Source: Prevotellaceae bacterium
GTDB lineage: Bacteria; Bacteroidota; Bacteroidia; Bacteroidales; UBA932
Length of the DNA stretch: 7,427 nucleotides
Direction of reading: 5' to 3'
Assembly (NCBI GenBank): GCA_031257655.1
Contig: JAIROF010000096.1
Coordinates: 1-7,427, forward strand
Shown here: one piece after another, positions 6,414 through 7,427 of the stretch
Numbering within the stretch: position 1 is the stretch's first letter
Layout: every line of letters begins with the position of its first letter
Program-made: the position numbers and the translations under genes
Notes under the pieces: model-generated
Told to the model about the DNA's origin: nothing
Databases searched by the model: none
Seen by the model: only the letters and a program-made list of their open reading frames with translations

Positions 6414-7427
6414 CTGTCGCAGGTGTACGTACCCGCGCAGGAGGGATGTTGCCCCGTCTTCGCGCTTCAGCTCCAGGAGGTAGTAGTAAATGTCGTTGGG
6501 TTCCCCTTCGCCGTTCCAGGTGTTCTGGTAGTTTTTTTGCGAAAAGATCACGGTTCCCCGCCTGTTCACTATATTGAGCTTGTTTTCGGCAAAAGCTTCG
6601 AGGCCGAGGATTTGGAAGTAGTCGTTTACGCCATCGCCGTTGGGGGTAAATATGTTGGGGATAAACAGCTGCGATTCCGACCAGGCCAGCGCGTAAACGT
6701 TCGACCAGGTGTAGCACCCGTGCTCGTTGATGGCCTTCACGGAGTAGCGTCCGGTGTCGTCGCCGTTGAGGTTGTATATGGGGAAGGCTGCTGCGCTCAG
6801 GTCGATGGAGAGGTTGTTTTTGTACCACTCGTAGACCTCTCCCGGCTGTGGATTTTTGACCGCGAGCGCGTAGTCCATGCCGGCGAAGAGGGTTGGCTGC
6901 GACGGGGCAACTTCGGGAGGCGCGGGCAGGGGGTGCTCGCCCACGGTAATGAGGTTGCTGAGCTTAGACCAGCAGCCGCGCTCCCCAAAGAGCTTCACGG
7001 CGTACTGCCCTACCCTGTCGGCGCTGTACGCGGCGGCTATTTCGCCGGGTATTTTGCGCATCTCCTTGCTGTCGCCCTCGTACCACTGGTAGCTGCCGGC
7101 CTCCGATTGCTCCAGGTCTACGAGCAGCTCGGTAGATTCGCCTGGGCAAAACAGGGGAATTTTCGATTCAATCACCGGCGGCGTAGGCTTCGGTATGACG
7201 GATACGGCAACGGGGGCGCTGGGGTTGAGCGCCCAGCAGAGCCCCTGGTTGCATACGCGCACATCGTAGGCTCCCTCCTTAATGGCGACGTAGGCTGCGG
7301 AATCCTCCCCCGGCAGGGCGGCGCCGTCCTTTCGCCACTGGTAGGTGTAGCTGGCGGCGTACTCGTATCCGGGGATGACGGCAACGTTGGCTTTGAGCGT
7401 TACCGTAACGCTGTCCTCGCACACGGC
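6411..7427 (-). CDS. Secreted Ig-like protein with type IX secretion type B sorting domain (3' part only)
   Basis: The last 338 or so residues of a larger protein are present; the reading frame is open to the right edge and the true start lies outside. Counting from the valine at 7424, three Ig-like or PKD-like modules are seen. Each contains a YxW motif (YQW near 28-30, YQW near 112-114, YEW near 198-200) and closes with a G-x-Y-x-V ... GxCW or GCYTW pattern (near 51-64, 139-152, 225-240). From about residue 253 to the end lies the gliding-motility-associated C-terminal domain (FIPNIFTPNGDGVNDYF, then NIVNRRGTVIF, NTWNGEG and a final GYVHLRQ). In Bacteroidota this domain directs export by the type IX system and surface attachment. 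The protein would be exported through Sec and then the type IX system; an adhesin or matrix role is likely but unproven. It is convergent with groEL. Confidence 0.93.
   Translation of the reverse strand, partial: AVCEDSVTVTLKANVAVIPGYEYAASYTYQWRKDGAALPGEDSAAYVAIKEGAYDVRVCNQGLCWALNPSAPVAVSVIPKPTPPVIESKIPLFCPGESTELLVDLEQSEAGSYQWYEGDSKEMRKIPGEIAAAYSADRVGQYAVKLFGERGCWSKLSNLITVGEHPLPAPPEVAPSQPTLFAGMDYALAVKNPQPGEVYEWYKNNLSIDLSAAAFPIYNLNGDDTGRYSVKAINEHGCYTWSNVYALAWSESQLFIPNIFTPNGDGVNDYFQILGLEAFAENKLNIVNRRGTVIFSQKNYQNTWNGEGEPNDIYYYLLELKREDGATSLLRGYVHLRQ

Noticed and set aside
7422..7424. GTG as start codon of the minus-strand type IX substrate gene
   Set aside because: The frame stays open to the window edge, and the residues there (VCEDSVTV) look like the middle of an Ig-like module. 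There is no signal peptide, so the gene is truncated by the window.

Overview
The window reads as a Bacteroidota genome segment, most likely order Bacteroidales, of fairly high GC. The evidence is the gene set and order: a sensor-less sigma-54 activator, an LptE-type lipoprotein, a Bacteroidota-style TPR-tail protein, SecG, GroES and GroEL, followed by a convergent gene ending in a type IX secretion (gliding-motility-associated) C-terminal domain. Starts lack Shine-Dalgarno sequences and are preceded by A/T-rich leaders, which also fits the phylum. The taxonomic call is made from memory of these families and no search was run.

Layout. Bases 1-549 hold no credible gene. They contain an inverted repeat, a 47-unit heptamer array and a short promoter-like stretch with three 10-bp repeats. 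Then come the sigma-54 activator (550-1788), lptE (1883-2398), the TPR-tail protein with an Asn-rich linker (2633-3475) and secG (3537-3839). SecG is closed by a strong, probably bidirectional terminator. A 170-bp leader precedes groES (4069-4338) and groEL (4439-6073), which end in a textbook terminator. A repeat-packed gap (6141-6413) separates groEL from the minus-strand 3' part of a large secreted Ig-like protein (6411-7427, running off the right edge).

Function. The plus-strand genes are conserved housekeeping genes for the cell envelope and protein quality control: lipopolysaccharide export (LptE), inner-membrane translocation (SecG) and folding (GroESL). The sigma-54 activator heads the row, but nothing here proves what it regulates. 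The minus-strand gene is a type IX secretion substrate, so the host should carry that system.

The unusual part is between the genes. Most long gaps hold a different class of short repeat. Several unrelated tandem arrays share a period of 7 bp or a multiple of it: WTTYTGC x47, a 14-bp unit x3, AYCGCGC x8, CCRTTAA x~6, a two-hairpin block duplicated at exactly 70 bp, and a 21-bp coding repeat. Exceptions are a 34-bp repeat and a 10-bp triplet. No new enzyme system or CRISPR array is visible; the best candidate for something undescribed is this repeat landscape.
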